The notes under the pieces are model-generated. The model was given only the letters and a program-made list of their open reading frames with translations. It did not search any database and was not told the origin of the DNA. From Symsagittifera roscoffensis (taxonomy: Eukaryota; Xenacoelomorpha; Acoela; Convolutidae): a DNA stretch of 64,000 nucleotides. This document shows positions 43,201-53,332 of this stretch, in pieces; the stretch's first letter is position 1; each line of letters begins with the position of its first letter. Both the position numbers and the translations under genes were made by a program. The stretch lies in the NCBI RefSeq assembly GCF_963678635.1, contig NC_087063.1:43104759-43168758 (forward strand), given 5' to 3'.

Positions 43201-46200
43201 CAGATAACGACAATTTTAACAAAGAATCTACCTCATCATTAGACCCTAAAACATATCAAACTAATATAAAACCTGAGATTTTAGACGAACAACCTCAACT
43301 CTCAGACACAGCGGAATGCCCAATTAGTATAAAACCAGCACCTCAAACTACCTCACACCCACCTGACGAACCTTCTACGGCTACGACAACGGAGACCCCA
43401 AACATTCCTTCGGATTTGACAAAACCATTGGTAGGAGAAAAACCGGTCGATTTTCCAGTTTTCGAGATAGAGGACTCCTCCGATGAAATTGGAACCAGCG
43501 AGGAAAGACAACCTAAGGAAACTACTACCACCGGTAATGAACTTATTTTACGACGTTCAAGTCGAAATGTTGGTCCCCCGCAATTCTATGGTAAGCGATA
43601 TTACATAGATATTATAGATGAGTTAGAAAACCAACCAGGCTCCGCTATTAACCCTATATCTCTGGACGAGGATGACAACTCGAGCTCCCCCACACAAACA
43701 TTCAGAGAGAATCCCTTGGATAATCAGACCCACATCTGCAACACACTACCGGAAGACAGTACACCGGATCTAGCATACACCCAATCTCCCGATCAATTCT
43801 CCATCGCCTCTACCGACGATTCTCTGAGAGATGCCGTGAACTGCTTTGAAAATTACATCGACTTAGATAGTGAAATTTTCAACGCCGAGCTAGAAAAACT
43901 CATGGAAGGGGACAGCTAAACTCAATCAAACTTTAAAACTCGCATTTAGCCATTTAATTTGTACTTCTATTTCGTCTAAGTGCAATTAGAGCTTACCTAG
44001 CTGTAACTACGGATTACAATCCGCCGGATTTAGGAATTTTATTATCCTTTCTAATCCAGTAATTCCTTCGGAGCACTAAAATTACATTTTGTTACATCGT
44101 GCAGTATTTAAATTTTCATTTTGTCGGACTTCTCGAGAGGGAGAAAAAGGGTTAGATAACATGTTAAGTATCATGGCGCTTAGTACTTTAATTTTTTTTC
44201 CCACTAAGGGGAATGTTGTGATTCTTACCATTTGTTTTATTTCACTAATTACTTTAAAGTATCTTAACTGGTTAATCTTGATTTGACCTTGCTATCTTCA
44301 TTCTCTCCGACGGAGAGAATGACCGTTCACTTTTTTAATGTTTTAACTTAGAGATTAATTCACTTTTTAAACATATCTTATTTGTAACTAAGTAGAATTA
44401 ACCGTAACAAAGGAACATTTTATCACAGATGTCAGCAATCTGTAGATCTTTTTTCTAGGCTACACTCTTGGCAGTCGGACTACATACTTGATGATGTTGC
44501 TGATAGCAGTGACTAGATACGTGGCCATATGCAGACCCCAAGACTACTACACGTGGTTCTCAAGGCCCAAATTGTTAGTACTTTTTCTTTTATTTTTTGC
44601 ATCTAAAATATCTATAACAACAGCAAGGACAGACTTTGGTCTTTTTCGGATGGTTTCGGACATATTTCAACCCCCATTATTTTACGAAAAATATCACAGG
44701 TGAATTGTCTTTTTCATATTTTATCTTTGTTCGCAGGGCGTCAAAACTTTTCAGATTTTAAAGAACTGGTTGATTAAAAAAAGTCGCGTTCGGCTTGAAT
44801 GAAAACATAACCATTTCAAGTATAAATGTGCGGTCAGATTCTTCGAAAGTGAGAACAACAGAGGTATTGAGAGTAAATTGCCGGAATAGCCATGCGTTAG
44901 TGCTAACTCTTGCTTTCGGAACAAAAATATAACCATGTCCCTAAAATCTACATGGGGAACACGTGTTTATAGGTCTTAAATTTTTTCGAAAAAAAACATT
45001 ACAGAATGTTTATTTTACTTTGAAGCGATTCACAGAAATCGCAAGACTCGTTTTTCCTATTTGCTCTTTTTCCAAGGGTTTTCAATATCATGCTCGAACC
45101 TCGCTTTGTTGCAGAAACTTCTACTTGGCCCTTCTGCTTGCTGTGTCGTTAGGCCAAATGAGCGTGCAGCAGTTGATCTCATGCCACTTACCAATGAGTT
45201 GGTTCAATCTCTTAGGAGGAGACAGTTTGGCAGAGAAGGTTGAGAGGTCACACGCACACTACAACATGTTCAAGGTAAGCTAACTGCAGGTGCGCCACAT
45301 AGTGCCCAGCTGATTGAGAAGGAAAGTTTATGCAGTCATTTTTTTGGATTTCGTTAGCATTTTCTCCGCCTATAATACTTTTAAAAGTTCCACCTTTAAA
45401 AGGAATAATTCAACGGTTGCACATACGACTTTGTATCTTGGAGCGACTTTCCATCATTTATGATATGGTGGGAGGGATTAGTTAACAAGATTCGTTTTCC
45501 AAAATGCTCACAAAGTACAACTGCATTCAATAAAACTGCTTTTTTGATTGTCATAATGGTTTGATTTGAAGTAAGATTTCATTTTCGTTTCAGCAACTGT
45601 GGCAAATAAACGCGTTTGAGAAATTCGGACTAGTTATTTTGACCCTCTCAATTATCACCACTCTGTACATAAAAATAATCAACCACATAAACTTTGTCAC
45701 TCCAACCCAGCTTGCTAATTCAGACGACGCAGCCCAAGTGCGATCAATCAGAAGAACATTCATTATCTACCTTGTTTACCTGTACCTCATCATGTTTCCC
45801 CAAACTGGAATGGAACTATTCTTCACTTACGAGTTCCTCACACAACATGACGTTAGTTCCAAATTTTCTACTTTTCACTTCCTTTATGCTAAAACTTTTT
45901 TTTCGTTTTTTTAAAATAAATTTCAACAAAATTTGAACTTTACGTTTTCATAAAGGAGACTTATCTTTTGAAAACACCCTTGTCATTCCACCTCTAAGAA
46001 TGATACATCAATATATGGCTTAGCAAAGTTTGAAAATTCTGCAGAAAATATCTTAAGGAAAATATCTTAAGGAAAACTTAATCAAACACTTAATTAGGTT
46101 AACATTATAATAAAACAATCGCAGTTTATTTTAAAAGCTAGTCTCAAAGCCCCGTTTTTAATAGAGATGTCATTGAAAAAGCGTTCTCATGGATCCCTCA

Positions 46201-46927
46201 ATTTTTGTCGTTTCTCATTTAGATTAAAAACACGCTTGAAGAAAAGTGGTCTTACCAAATGAACTAAATTATATAAATGGTATGATGCTCTTTTAAATTA
46301 ACTGGAATTTAAACTAGAGTAATTTGTTTATTCTCCATTTTTGTTCCGACTTTCGATACGAAAGTAACGGAATATTTGTGCTCGGGGTGGGTTTTTTTTC
46401 TTCAGACAAATTTCGACTTTTTAACTAGCCATTTTTGACGGAATTTTTTTATATCATTCAAAAGGTATTGTTGTCCTAAGCTTAAATTTGAAAAGATATT
46501 TCACCTGTGATCATTTTTCGTAGAGTTATTAGGGTTTAAAGATTGCATTTTATTTAATTTCATTTAATTTTTTTATGCTATTACTGCTGCTCCATAAACC
46601 TTAAAAGACAGTCGGAACATTCAGGGATTCGCCCTGATACGAGCAGTCTTGTTTTATTTTTAGATCTGGACAAACCCGGAAACTTTTTACAAAAACCTGC
46701 GCTTACTAGTCGGCACTCAATTCGTCTACTCTTCAATCTACGTTCTAAATCCCATCACTGTTTTCTGGCTGAATCCAGACCACGGGGCTACAATCAATCA
46801 CTTTTTCAACTCATTATTCGAACTAACTGGTCTTTATGTGCTGGACGAAGGCGCAGTTTTCCTATCGATGGCGATGGCGGCAGTCTACAATAATTCCGAT
46901 AAGAATAAACGAGGAAACATTACATGA
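28292..46927 (+). CDS. Receptor C: complete rhodopsin-class 7TM receptor in six exons
   Basis: Exons 28292-28480, 36417-36630, 44459-44573, 45115-45274, 45594-45851 and 46664-46927 give a 399-residue protein. All introns are GT-AG (first donor GTGGGT). N-terminus MIMITPDYWYCDD is extracellular with no signal peptide. TM1 to TM7 are all readable: aspartate of TM2 in GVLDF, cysteine at the top of TM3 in EVSCTF, TRYVAICRP at the end of TM3, cysteine in LISCHLP after TM4, and NPITVFWLNP in TM7. Likely a plasma-membrane peptide or small-molecule receptor; ligand not assignable. LTR elements sit in introns 1 and 2, and an R1 repeat abuts exon 6. The C-terminal tail is out of frame relative to receptor A: after LYVLDEG this copy reads AVFLSMAM and stops at 46927. 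The next frame reads YRWRWRQSTIIP, then VKFIDLEDI to 46961, matching receptor A's tail. So a one-base shift (or sequencing error) alters the tail while the 7TM core stays intact. Confidence 0.85.
28517..28880 (-). repeat. LTR of element 1 (element's 3' side)
   Basis: 364 bp, TG...CA ends. Contains two adjacent 64-bp direct repeats (starting at 28747 and 28811, each with TAGCACTATCAAGGCCAATA) that fall in the U3-like part. A purine-rich GAGGGGG tract adjoins it on the internal side. Confidence 0.95.
28992..30029 (-). pseudogene. Fossil part: C-terminal extension of LTR element 1
   Basis: About 345 codons downstream of the integrase. Charged and low-complexity, no signal peptide or membrane span, so not envelope-like. 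A short RKSGRTKKGPSRYGNPI stretch resembles the basic R(R)S-x-R motif followed by GP...YG in the matching part of element 2, so it is a family feature rather than noise. Confidence 0.6.
35509..35872 (-). repeat. LTR of element 1 (element's 5' side) with adjoining primer-binding site
   Basis: 364 bp, matching the other LTR except at about two positions. Directly inside it, reading on the minus strand, is TGGCGCAGTCA, which matches the 3' end of animal tRNA-Ser (complement of GACTGCGCCA). The gag ATG uses the last LTR base as its A. Confidence 0.9.
35878..36416. other. Remainder of receptor C intron 1
   Basis: Resumes the intron after the LTR insertion and is nearly identical to 21612-22157 of receptor B. 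It ends in the acceptor TCAATTTCAG. Confidence 0.8.
37037..37110 (+). repeat. GAAGGC/GGAGGC hexanucleotide array
   Basis: About 70 bp of GGCGAA and GGCGGA units in receptor C intron 2. The same position in receptor B (near 22775) has only about two units. Confidence 0.9.
37207..38231 (+). mobile_element. Fossil: remnant upstream unit of element 2
   Basis: Starts with LTR sequence and continues with sequence matching the element's 3' internal part (43285-44213), with only a handful of differences. Reads as what remains of a second, tandem copy sharing the middle LTR. Broken. Confidence 0.85.
38232..38443 (+). repeat. LTR of element 2, shared middle copy
   Basis: 212 bp. Contains a 25-nt near-perfect palindrome at 38316-38340 (12-base arms TCATTCTCTCCG around one base). 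Followed at once by TGGCGCAGTCA, a tRNA-Ser-type primer-binding site, and the gag ATG starts on its last base. Confidence 0.95.
42463..43919 (+). pseudogene. Fossil part: C-terminal extension of LTR element 2
   Basis: Ser/Thr/Pro-rich and acidic, no membrane span. Contains RRSSRNVGPPQFYGKRYY, the counterpart of the basic motif in element 1, followed by an acidic C-terminus (DLDSEIFNAELEKLMEGDS). Not envelope-like. Confidence 0.6.
44214..44425 (+). repeat. LTR of element 2, right-hand copy
   Basis: 212 bp with the same 25-nt palindrome at 44298-44322. Preceded by the purine tract AAGGGGAA. Its end lies 33 bp from the receptor C exon 3 boundary. Confidence 0.95.
46341..46653 (+). mobile_element. 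R1 repeat copy in receptor C intron 5
   Basis: Begins TTGTTCCGACTTTCGATACG and ends CCCTGATACGAGCAGTCTTG plus TT. Carries the 5' hairpin ACTTTCG-ATA-CGAAAGT and the 3' hairpin TCAGGG-(A)TTC-GCCCTGA with one change. Its end is 10 bp before exon 6, so it supplies sequence immediately upstream of that acceptor. Absent from unit 1, which ends before this point. Confidence 0.88.
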
Positions 46928-47296
46928 TGCAGTCAAATTTATTGATCTGGAAGATATTTGAAATGTTGACCCACAAAACTGCAATATTACGAAACATTTT
47001 TCACATGATACTCTATATAGCTACATAGTTTTTTATTGTTATATTCAAAGAAATTCAAATTTTTGTTGAAAATAGTCTCAAAATTGCTCAATGGGATATC
47101 AAGGATGCTATCGAAGCACTCATACGAATTTTTCTCATCAAAACAGTGCTGAAAAATTTATTCAGCTATAATATAAAAAGTAATCATATTTCCGTATTTG
47201 AGTAAATACATCGACGAATTAATCAGTTTTCGAGTTGTTTTATATGCTGATTGAGACTTAAATGAGGACCTAGCTAGCATCCTTAGTTTTCTGTTG
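46928..47296. other. Receptor C 3' flank
   Basis: The first 34 bases contain the tail codons in the alternative frame (stop at 46961). The rest is AT-rich without recognised features, up to the assembly gap. Confidence 0.5.
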
Positions 47297-47496
47297 NNNN
47301 NNNNNNNNNNNNNNNNNNNNNNNNNNNNNNNNNNNNNNNNNNNNNNNNNNNNNNNNNNNNNNNNNNNNNNNNNNNNNNNNNNNNNNNNNNNNNNNNNNNN
47401 NNNNNNNNNNNNNNNNNNNNNNNNNNNNNNNNNNNNNNNNNNNNNNNNNNNNNNNNNNNNNNNNNNNNNNNNNNNNNNNNNNNNNNNNNNNNNNNN
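47297..47496. other. Assembly gap (200 N)
   Basis: Exactly 200 unknown bases. The round number suggests a scaffolding placeholder rather than a measured distance, so neighbours across it may not be adjacent. Confidence 0.99.
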
Positions 47497-50041
47497 ATTT
47501 TGTTCTTTGAAATTTGAAATCATGGATTTATTATATTGTACAGATAAACAAGCCTCTCCTTTTTACGACGCAATTAGATGAAACAAGTAATTCCTTGGAT
47601 GCTGCGACTGCACTTTAAGACCAATACAATAGCATAGCTATTGGTTGAAAAACGGATAAAAAAATTCATAGAGAAATCATTTTTTTTCCGTTTTTTCTTC
47701 GCTATGAAAATTGAAACAGATGTTTTCGGCGTCTCTCATCCTAATAACAAGACTACTCGTAGATCTGGAGAAAACCATGATTGCTCTTGAGTGCCCCTTA
47801 ACCGGCGTTGAGTAGTTTATACTAGAAAAAAAATGAAAAACCAAAACATTGAAAAACTCAATCATCAATAGTGGAACTTTGAGTCGAACCAAAATAATAC
47901 CACCTCTTAGCTTATCTCAATTGAATTTCGAACAAAAATGTAGACCGAAAAAATTTGACAAAAATATAATTTTTATTACTATTCTAGCATCAAAGTTATA
48001 AGCAAGCAATTTAGAATCAGGTTGGTGTAGTGTTGAGCACCCCCGCTGACAACACGAAGATCTGGGATTCGGTTATACCACTCAGCGATTGTTCTTTTGT
48101 ATTTTGATTTGATTTAAGCAAACCACCCAAGGTGTATATAATTTCACCTAATTTAAAAGTCGGATCAATAAAATCAAATAATTTCCCACAGTTCACTTTC
48201 AAACGATTTCATCTAATGTATATGCTTCTAATAAGAACCCACGGTATTGCGCGTTATTTATCGCAATTATGGGTCAAATCAAAACTTACGAGCCCCAAGT
48301 ATTTCTGAAATAGAATCACAATTTTTTTTCTAGATTTGAACCTGATTAATTTTTAGAAAACCTATCAAATTATCGTGAAAAACGCTTAGTCTTGACGGAA
48401 TAAAAACAGCCGAAATATTCCGTCACTTTCTCCAAAAATCGGAATGAAAGTGTTATTGAAAAACGTTTTGGTACAGGTAAATTGATGACCAGGTCGAAAA
48501 AATAAAAAGAAATTTCACCCGGACTCGGATTGTTTTGTAGAGTTATGCTAGTTTAAGTTTGGGACTACTTTGACTATAACCTTTGAAATATAGATTACTA
48601 ACCCGTAATCTATTTAGTTCTATTAAGCTTGAGCGGCAAATTAAATAATTCCAAACTGAACTGAGACAAGATTTCAGCTCATGTCATTATGTAAGCGGAC
48701 TTTAAATTTTTCACTTTGCGGAGATATTAATCCAAAAAACAAATTTTTTCTCAAGTAACTGTAGTTTTTCCAATTTTTCTGAATAATTTTGAAGAACTTT
48801 TTCATCAAAAAGTTTTTGATCGACGTTAGAGGGCAGTTAAAAAATTCATATCTTGACCTTCATACGGGCAGACGTGTTATATTTTCATTTCTCGTTTTTG
48901 ACTTTTGGCGCATTTCAGATTCAATTCCTACTTTCTCTTTCTTTTCATCGTTTTTCTTTTAAACACAAAACTATTTTTTCAGAAAATTTTTTTAGCCACC
49001 TTGCGAGATAATTAATCTCCTCCTTTTTACGACGCAATACGTTGAGACAATTAATTCCACGAATGCTCCGACTACACTTTAAACCCACTAAAAAGTTCTT
49101 ATTGAAAAATTGAATATAAAATCAACTTTTTTATTTTTTTAATCAATTTGTTACTTTACACGTTAAGTAATTTAAAACAAATATTTTCAGCGTCTTCCGC
49201 TTTTATAAAAAAAACTACCTGTAAATCAAGGTAAAGCAATGAATATTCTGAGTGCTCTATACTTGGTAATAAAAAGCTTATGGCATAAAAACATTGATAA
49301 ACTAAAATTTTTTGAAAAATCAATCATGAAAAATTAAAATTCAAGTAGCAAGAAATGAAAACAATTTTTAGCTTGCCTCAATTGAGTTTCGAACAAAATA
49401 ATAGACTGGCATAATTCGCCATACAAGTTTTATCGGCTTTACATTTCTAGCATTAAAAATACAAAGAAGCAATTCAGTAAGACTGGTTTCAGAGGGAGCG
49501 TAGAATCAAACTAGTATAGTAACCCGGTTGGCAACTCAAAGATCTGGGATCATCTCGATCATACCACTCAGCAAATCTTTCTATGTATTATAGGTTGAAG
49601 TATGCAAACAACACTAGTTGTATATAGTTTTCACATAATTCAAAATTTAAAAAAATAATAATTGATTTCCCTCAGTTCAATTTCAAGCAATTCTATCTGT
49701 TGTGTACAGCACGTATAAGAACGCAAACATTGCGCATTAAATATTCCATTTAACAATCTACAAAATATTGGCAAATTTACAACTTTAGAAACCCAAAGTT
49801 TTACAAAAATTGACCACAAATTTTTTTATTGCAAAACTTGTCAAATTTAAATGAAAAAGCTTGGTAAAAATTTTGAAATCTTCGCCAAAAGAAATCGAAT
49901 CGAAAAACTTGACTCTATTTAAATTAAATTTACATTGATTCGAAAAAACTTCAGACAATTCAAACAAAAACTGCAAAATTCTTAATGTCACAAAAAATAT
50001 CAAAATTAATCAAATGAAGCTAAGTAAGCAATGAGTTGAGA
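47497..50041. repeat. Two diverged copies of a ~0.9-kb repeat with R1-like pieces
   Basis: Segments 47549-48440 and 49015-49960 share landmarks in the same order: CTTTTTACGACGCAAT (47558, 49021), CACTTTAA, AGATCTGGGAT (48058, 49542), TACCACTCAGC, and an AT-rich end. A stretch in each (minus strand, near 48100-48020 and 49590-49500) starts GCTGAGTGGTAT, like a tRNA A box, and later has a weak B-box-like GATTCTA, so a tRNA-derived SINE head is possible. Between them (48410-49000) is a strongly diverged R1 copy. No gene supported. Confidence 0.55.
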
Positions 50042-50375
50042 CGATAGAATCCCTCATGCGCGAAAGACCGAAAGCGCGAAAAAAAAATCAGCCAATCAGA
50101 TTTCTGTATTCTAAATTTGGAAAGATTTTAAACATTTCCAGGGACTGGAGTATTGATATTGGCCGAATATAAAAACGGAAGAAATATGCAAAAATTTCAA
50201 AATGTCATTGACCGCCGCAAAATTGGGACAAATATTACATTTCAAGGGTTTCGTAATGAAAGAACCAAAATATTGCTTCATTTAATTCATTTTAACTGAA
50301 TGGCAATTGTTTCTTTTTAAAAATTGACTTTCGGCTATTTTTGTCTTCGGTCCTTGGCCGACAAGTTTTTTTCGC
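50042..50375 (+). repeat. Direct repeat, copy 1 (with 58617-58965)
   Basis: Shares GAATCCCTCAT, ATTTCCAGGGACT, TTGGCCGAATATAAAAACGG and GAAATATGCAAAA with 58617-58965 in the same order and orientation, at roughly 80 percent identity by eye. No coding pattern. Confidence 0.8.
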
Positions 50376-52503
50376 CCAATCGGTCCTTCGCGCATGGGAA
50401 TAGCCCCCAATTGAGACGAATTTTTTGAGATTGCGAAACTCCTTCGCGTGAATCGTTTCACAGCATGAAGTTTCGTGAGACTTGGCCGAATTTATAGTTA
50501 GCATGAGTCTAGCTCGGAAGTCAGTGTCGCAAAATGTCGCAAAATGTCGCGGATGATGGTCTTTGATTCTGACATGTCAGGCGAATCAAAACATTTAAGG
50601 CTAAGAAGAAAAAAGAGAAATAAAGAAACGTTAAAATTGTTATGCGCTCTATTCAATTTGTCCGTACTTTTTTGCCATATTGTCCAATTTAGAGTAAATT
50701 GTGTTCAAATTGTTTTTATCGTTTCCCTGAAGTTTTTATTGATGCCAATTCAATATAAACTTTGTTCAGTTTACTGGATTTTGTTTGTCAGATATGGCAA
50801 TCAAAAGGTATACTTCTTCCTGTTTTTTTTTTCCTTTTTTCACATCGCCAATTTAACTTCTACTTTTGCTTTCTATGCCTCGTTTTTCTCGTTAGCAAAA
50901 AAATTTTTGTTCTAAGAGTTTATTTGTTATGAATTTTGGATTGAGCTGTTTTTGGAATAGACCAATAAATACTTGCTCCTCTATTTGTTGTTCGACTTAA
51001 TTTGTTCACCAAATCTTGATTAGCAAAAAATATACGTATAATAGCAAAACATTTCTTATTCTCTGCATTTGAACTTGCAGGTGTCAGCCTTGACTAAATA
51101 TTGTCCGTACTATAAAGTGTTTGAAATTAAGTAGAGTTCAAGAAAAACTAAGAAAAAAAACATTATTGGTCGACTAACTCGTAAAATTGCCCAGAGAATT
51201 CATTTACTTTGGTTCACAAGAACACTAATGTTTTCACCAAAAGGAAAAAAATCATATCAAGATAACATCAAAAGATACATAAAAATGATGCGTCCATTTT
51301 TTACCCATAATAAACTAGGTCGAGCGAAAAATTGCAGGTTTTTGTGTCGTAGGATTCATGAATTAGCAGTTAATATAGTTTTTTGTCCTCGTAATGATTC
51401 ACTGTCCAGGTCACAGCAACGCTATAATCACAATTTAGCAAAAAGCTTGCGATTTCCTTACTGTCCAAGATCAAAGCAACTTTATAATTACAAATTTCAG
51501 CAAAAAGCTTGCAGATATATGAGCTAAGAAAGCTATCAATTTTTTAAAGGGTTATTGAACTAAAATGTATTATCATCACAGGAGAAGATAGATATTCTCA
51601 AAAAACTGCTGCGTGATTGCTGTATAAATTGGAAAAAAAATATGGTCACAATTGTATTAAGTTCGCGATTTTTAGAGCTCCTTTGACGCCAAATTATTCT
51701 TTATTCATCCCTGAGTGTGTATGTCCCTGCGTTCAGTAACTTGATCCGTTCACTTCACAGAACAAAGAATCTACTAATTGGTTCTATTTGATATTTTGTA
51801 GTACTAAGTCTCATTTGGTACCAATTTACCACAACCATTCTACATTTCTTGCTGACTATCATAAAACTCTGCATAAGTATCTTTGACGCCAATGTATCAA
51901 TTTTTAGAGAACGATTGAACGCTGATTAAAAGTATCTTGATGGGCGTGTCATTTGCCGAGTAATAACGAAACAAAACTTAGTTGTAAAGTAAGATACAAA
52001 TTGATAATTGGTTTAATAGTTGGTTACAAGAGTTTATGCTTAGATACACAGTATCAATTTAGTCTTTATCAGTATTAACTTTAACCGAGAACTAGAGATA
52101 GAAGATTAAATATACATCTAACAGCGATGTATGAAAACGACAGAGTGACCACGCACAGCATGGCATTCGGTATAGGCCGGTCAATGACCTTGATTATTGT
52201 TAATGAGTATGAAGCTGCAGCGTGGCTGCAAAAAAAAACATGTTATGAGCGAGGCAACGAAGGTCGCCTCATGACGGGGCAACAATATTTATTAATAATA
52301 TTTATACTTTAGAACTTGATATGTTAAGAAACTAAAAGCTAGTAGTTTTTTCTGGCATTTTTGTGGAGCTCAGAGTCTCAGAACAAATAACTTTAACACT
52401 TTCAAAGCTCATGAGCACGCAGAACTCGATCAAAACTATCTTAGTCACTTTGTTTCTTACATAGCTCAAATTGAACAGATAAATTGAATCGTAAACTCTT
52501 TTA
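50376..52503. other. AT-rich stretch with a 59-bp tandem pair; no supported gene
   Basis: At 51399-51515 a unit of about 59 bp occurs twice (ACTGTCCA...AGCAAAAAGCTTGC). A G+C-richer patch at 52110-52290 has a 61-codon open frame (52127-52312) with no recognised family, and a GAGGC...GCCTC hairpin. The frames at 50544-50915 and 51228-51527 are short, low in complexity and not supported as genes. Confidence 0.5.
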
Positions 52504-53332
52504 TTGTTCCAATTTTTAAAAATACTTATTTTCGGAATACTTATGCTTATGGTGTTTTTTTTATTCAGTCAAATTTTGACATCTCAACTGAGCACTTTTC
52601 ACGCAATCTCTTATACCATCTGAAAAAAAATATTGAATTCAAAATTAAAAAATAGGTTTTACCTGTGGTATGTTTTGTAAAACATTGTGAGTTAGAAAAT
52701 TGCTAATTAGGACAATTTGGGATAATGAACGCGCGATATATTGCGCTTTTATAACGCGCGTTAACGCAAATTTAATGCGTTCTAAATCAAATTGGAGCTG
52801 ATCAGTTGATCGCATTAATACAATACAGACGCTAATTACATCCGTTTGTAGTTTACATTAGCGTGCAGGGGAACAAATTTTAAAAAAAACTTCTCACTTT
52901 CGAAGAAAGTGCTGAATATTACATTTTATTGGTCACTCAGTCTTTACTCAGTCAACTTTCAATATTTTAACTAAGCGTTTTTGGCGGAACGTTTTTTATA
53001 CCAACCGAAAAATATTGTTTTTATAAGCTCAAATTTATTAAGGTATTTTAACTGTCATCATTCTCTTGTAAAGTTATGGGGTTTTGAAAATTGTTTTTTT
53101 TTGGATAACTAACGAGCAATATATATCGCTTCTTAAAATACGCGTAAGTGGCGGTTCAATGCTTTCCAAATTGAATTGAGGCAATCATTAAAACACAAGA
53201 CGTTAAATACATCCCATTGTAGTTAACATTAGCGTGTGCGAGTGTAAATTTTAAAAATAAAAAACAATCTTTCATCTAAAAAAAACTTTTCCATTAATCT
53301 GAAAGTGCAGTCGGAACTGTTCGATTGTGGGA
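52504..53332 (+). repeat. Two tandem, diverged R1 copies
   Basis: First copy about 52504-52896, with GACAATTTGGGATAATGAACGC and the GCGCGATATATTGCGC hairpin; second from about 52897 with a TTTCG-AAGAAAG head and ending GTGCAGTCGGAACTGTTCGATTG near 53330. Spacing and order match the R1 consensus. Confidence 0.7.

Larger units (their letters stand above)
37207..44425 (+). mobile_element. Fossil: Ty3/gypsy-type LTR element 2, three-LTR tandem, sense in receptor C intron 2
   Basis: Bounded by the target duplication CAGAT (37202-37206 and 44426-44430); receptor B shows the empty site. Order: remnant unit 37207-38231 (LTR fragment plus 3' internal sequence), complete LTR 38232-38443, full internal region 38444-44213, complete LTR 44214-44425. 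LTRs are 212 bp, TGTTGTGA...TTTTATCA, about three differences between the two complete ones, so fairly young. Parts: gag from 38443 with Cys knuckles near 39290-39410; reverse transcriptase with YLDDILVASKG near 40240; RNase H with TDHKALLSAL near 40890; integrase near 41740-42330; C-terminal extension to 43919. The element is broken, with roughly four or five breaks. It ends only 33 bp before exon 3 of receptor C. Confidence 0.93.
24737..46273 (+). repeat. Segmental tandem duplication, unit 2
   Basis: Begins inside the hAT-like element and ends in receptor C intron 5 at CTAAATTATA, where unit 1 breaks off. After subtracting the two LTR-element insertions it is about 7 kb, slightly shorter than unit 1 because roughly 550 bp are missing near 26395. 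Confidence 0.93.

Noticed and set aside
47158-47581. Open frames spanning the N run
   Set aside because: They are artefacts of unknown bases in the assembly gap.
52127-52312. Small G+C-richer open frame as a gene
   Set aside because: 61 codons with no homology recognised and no splice or promoter context; left as an unassigned patch.
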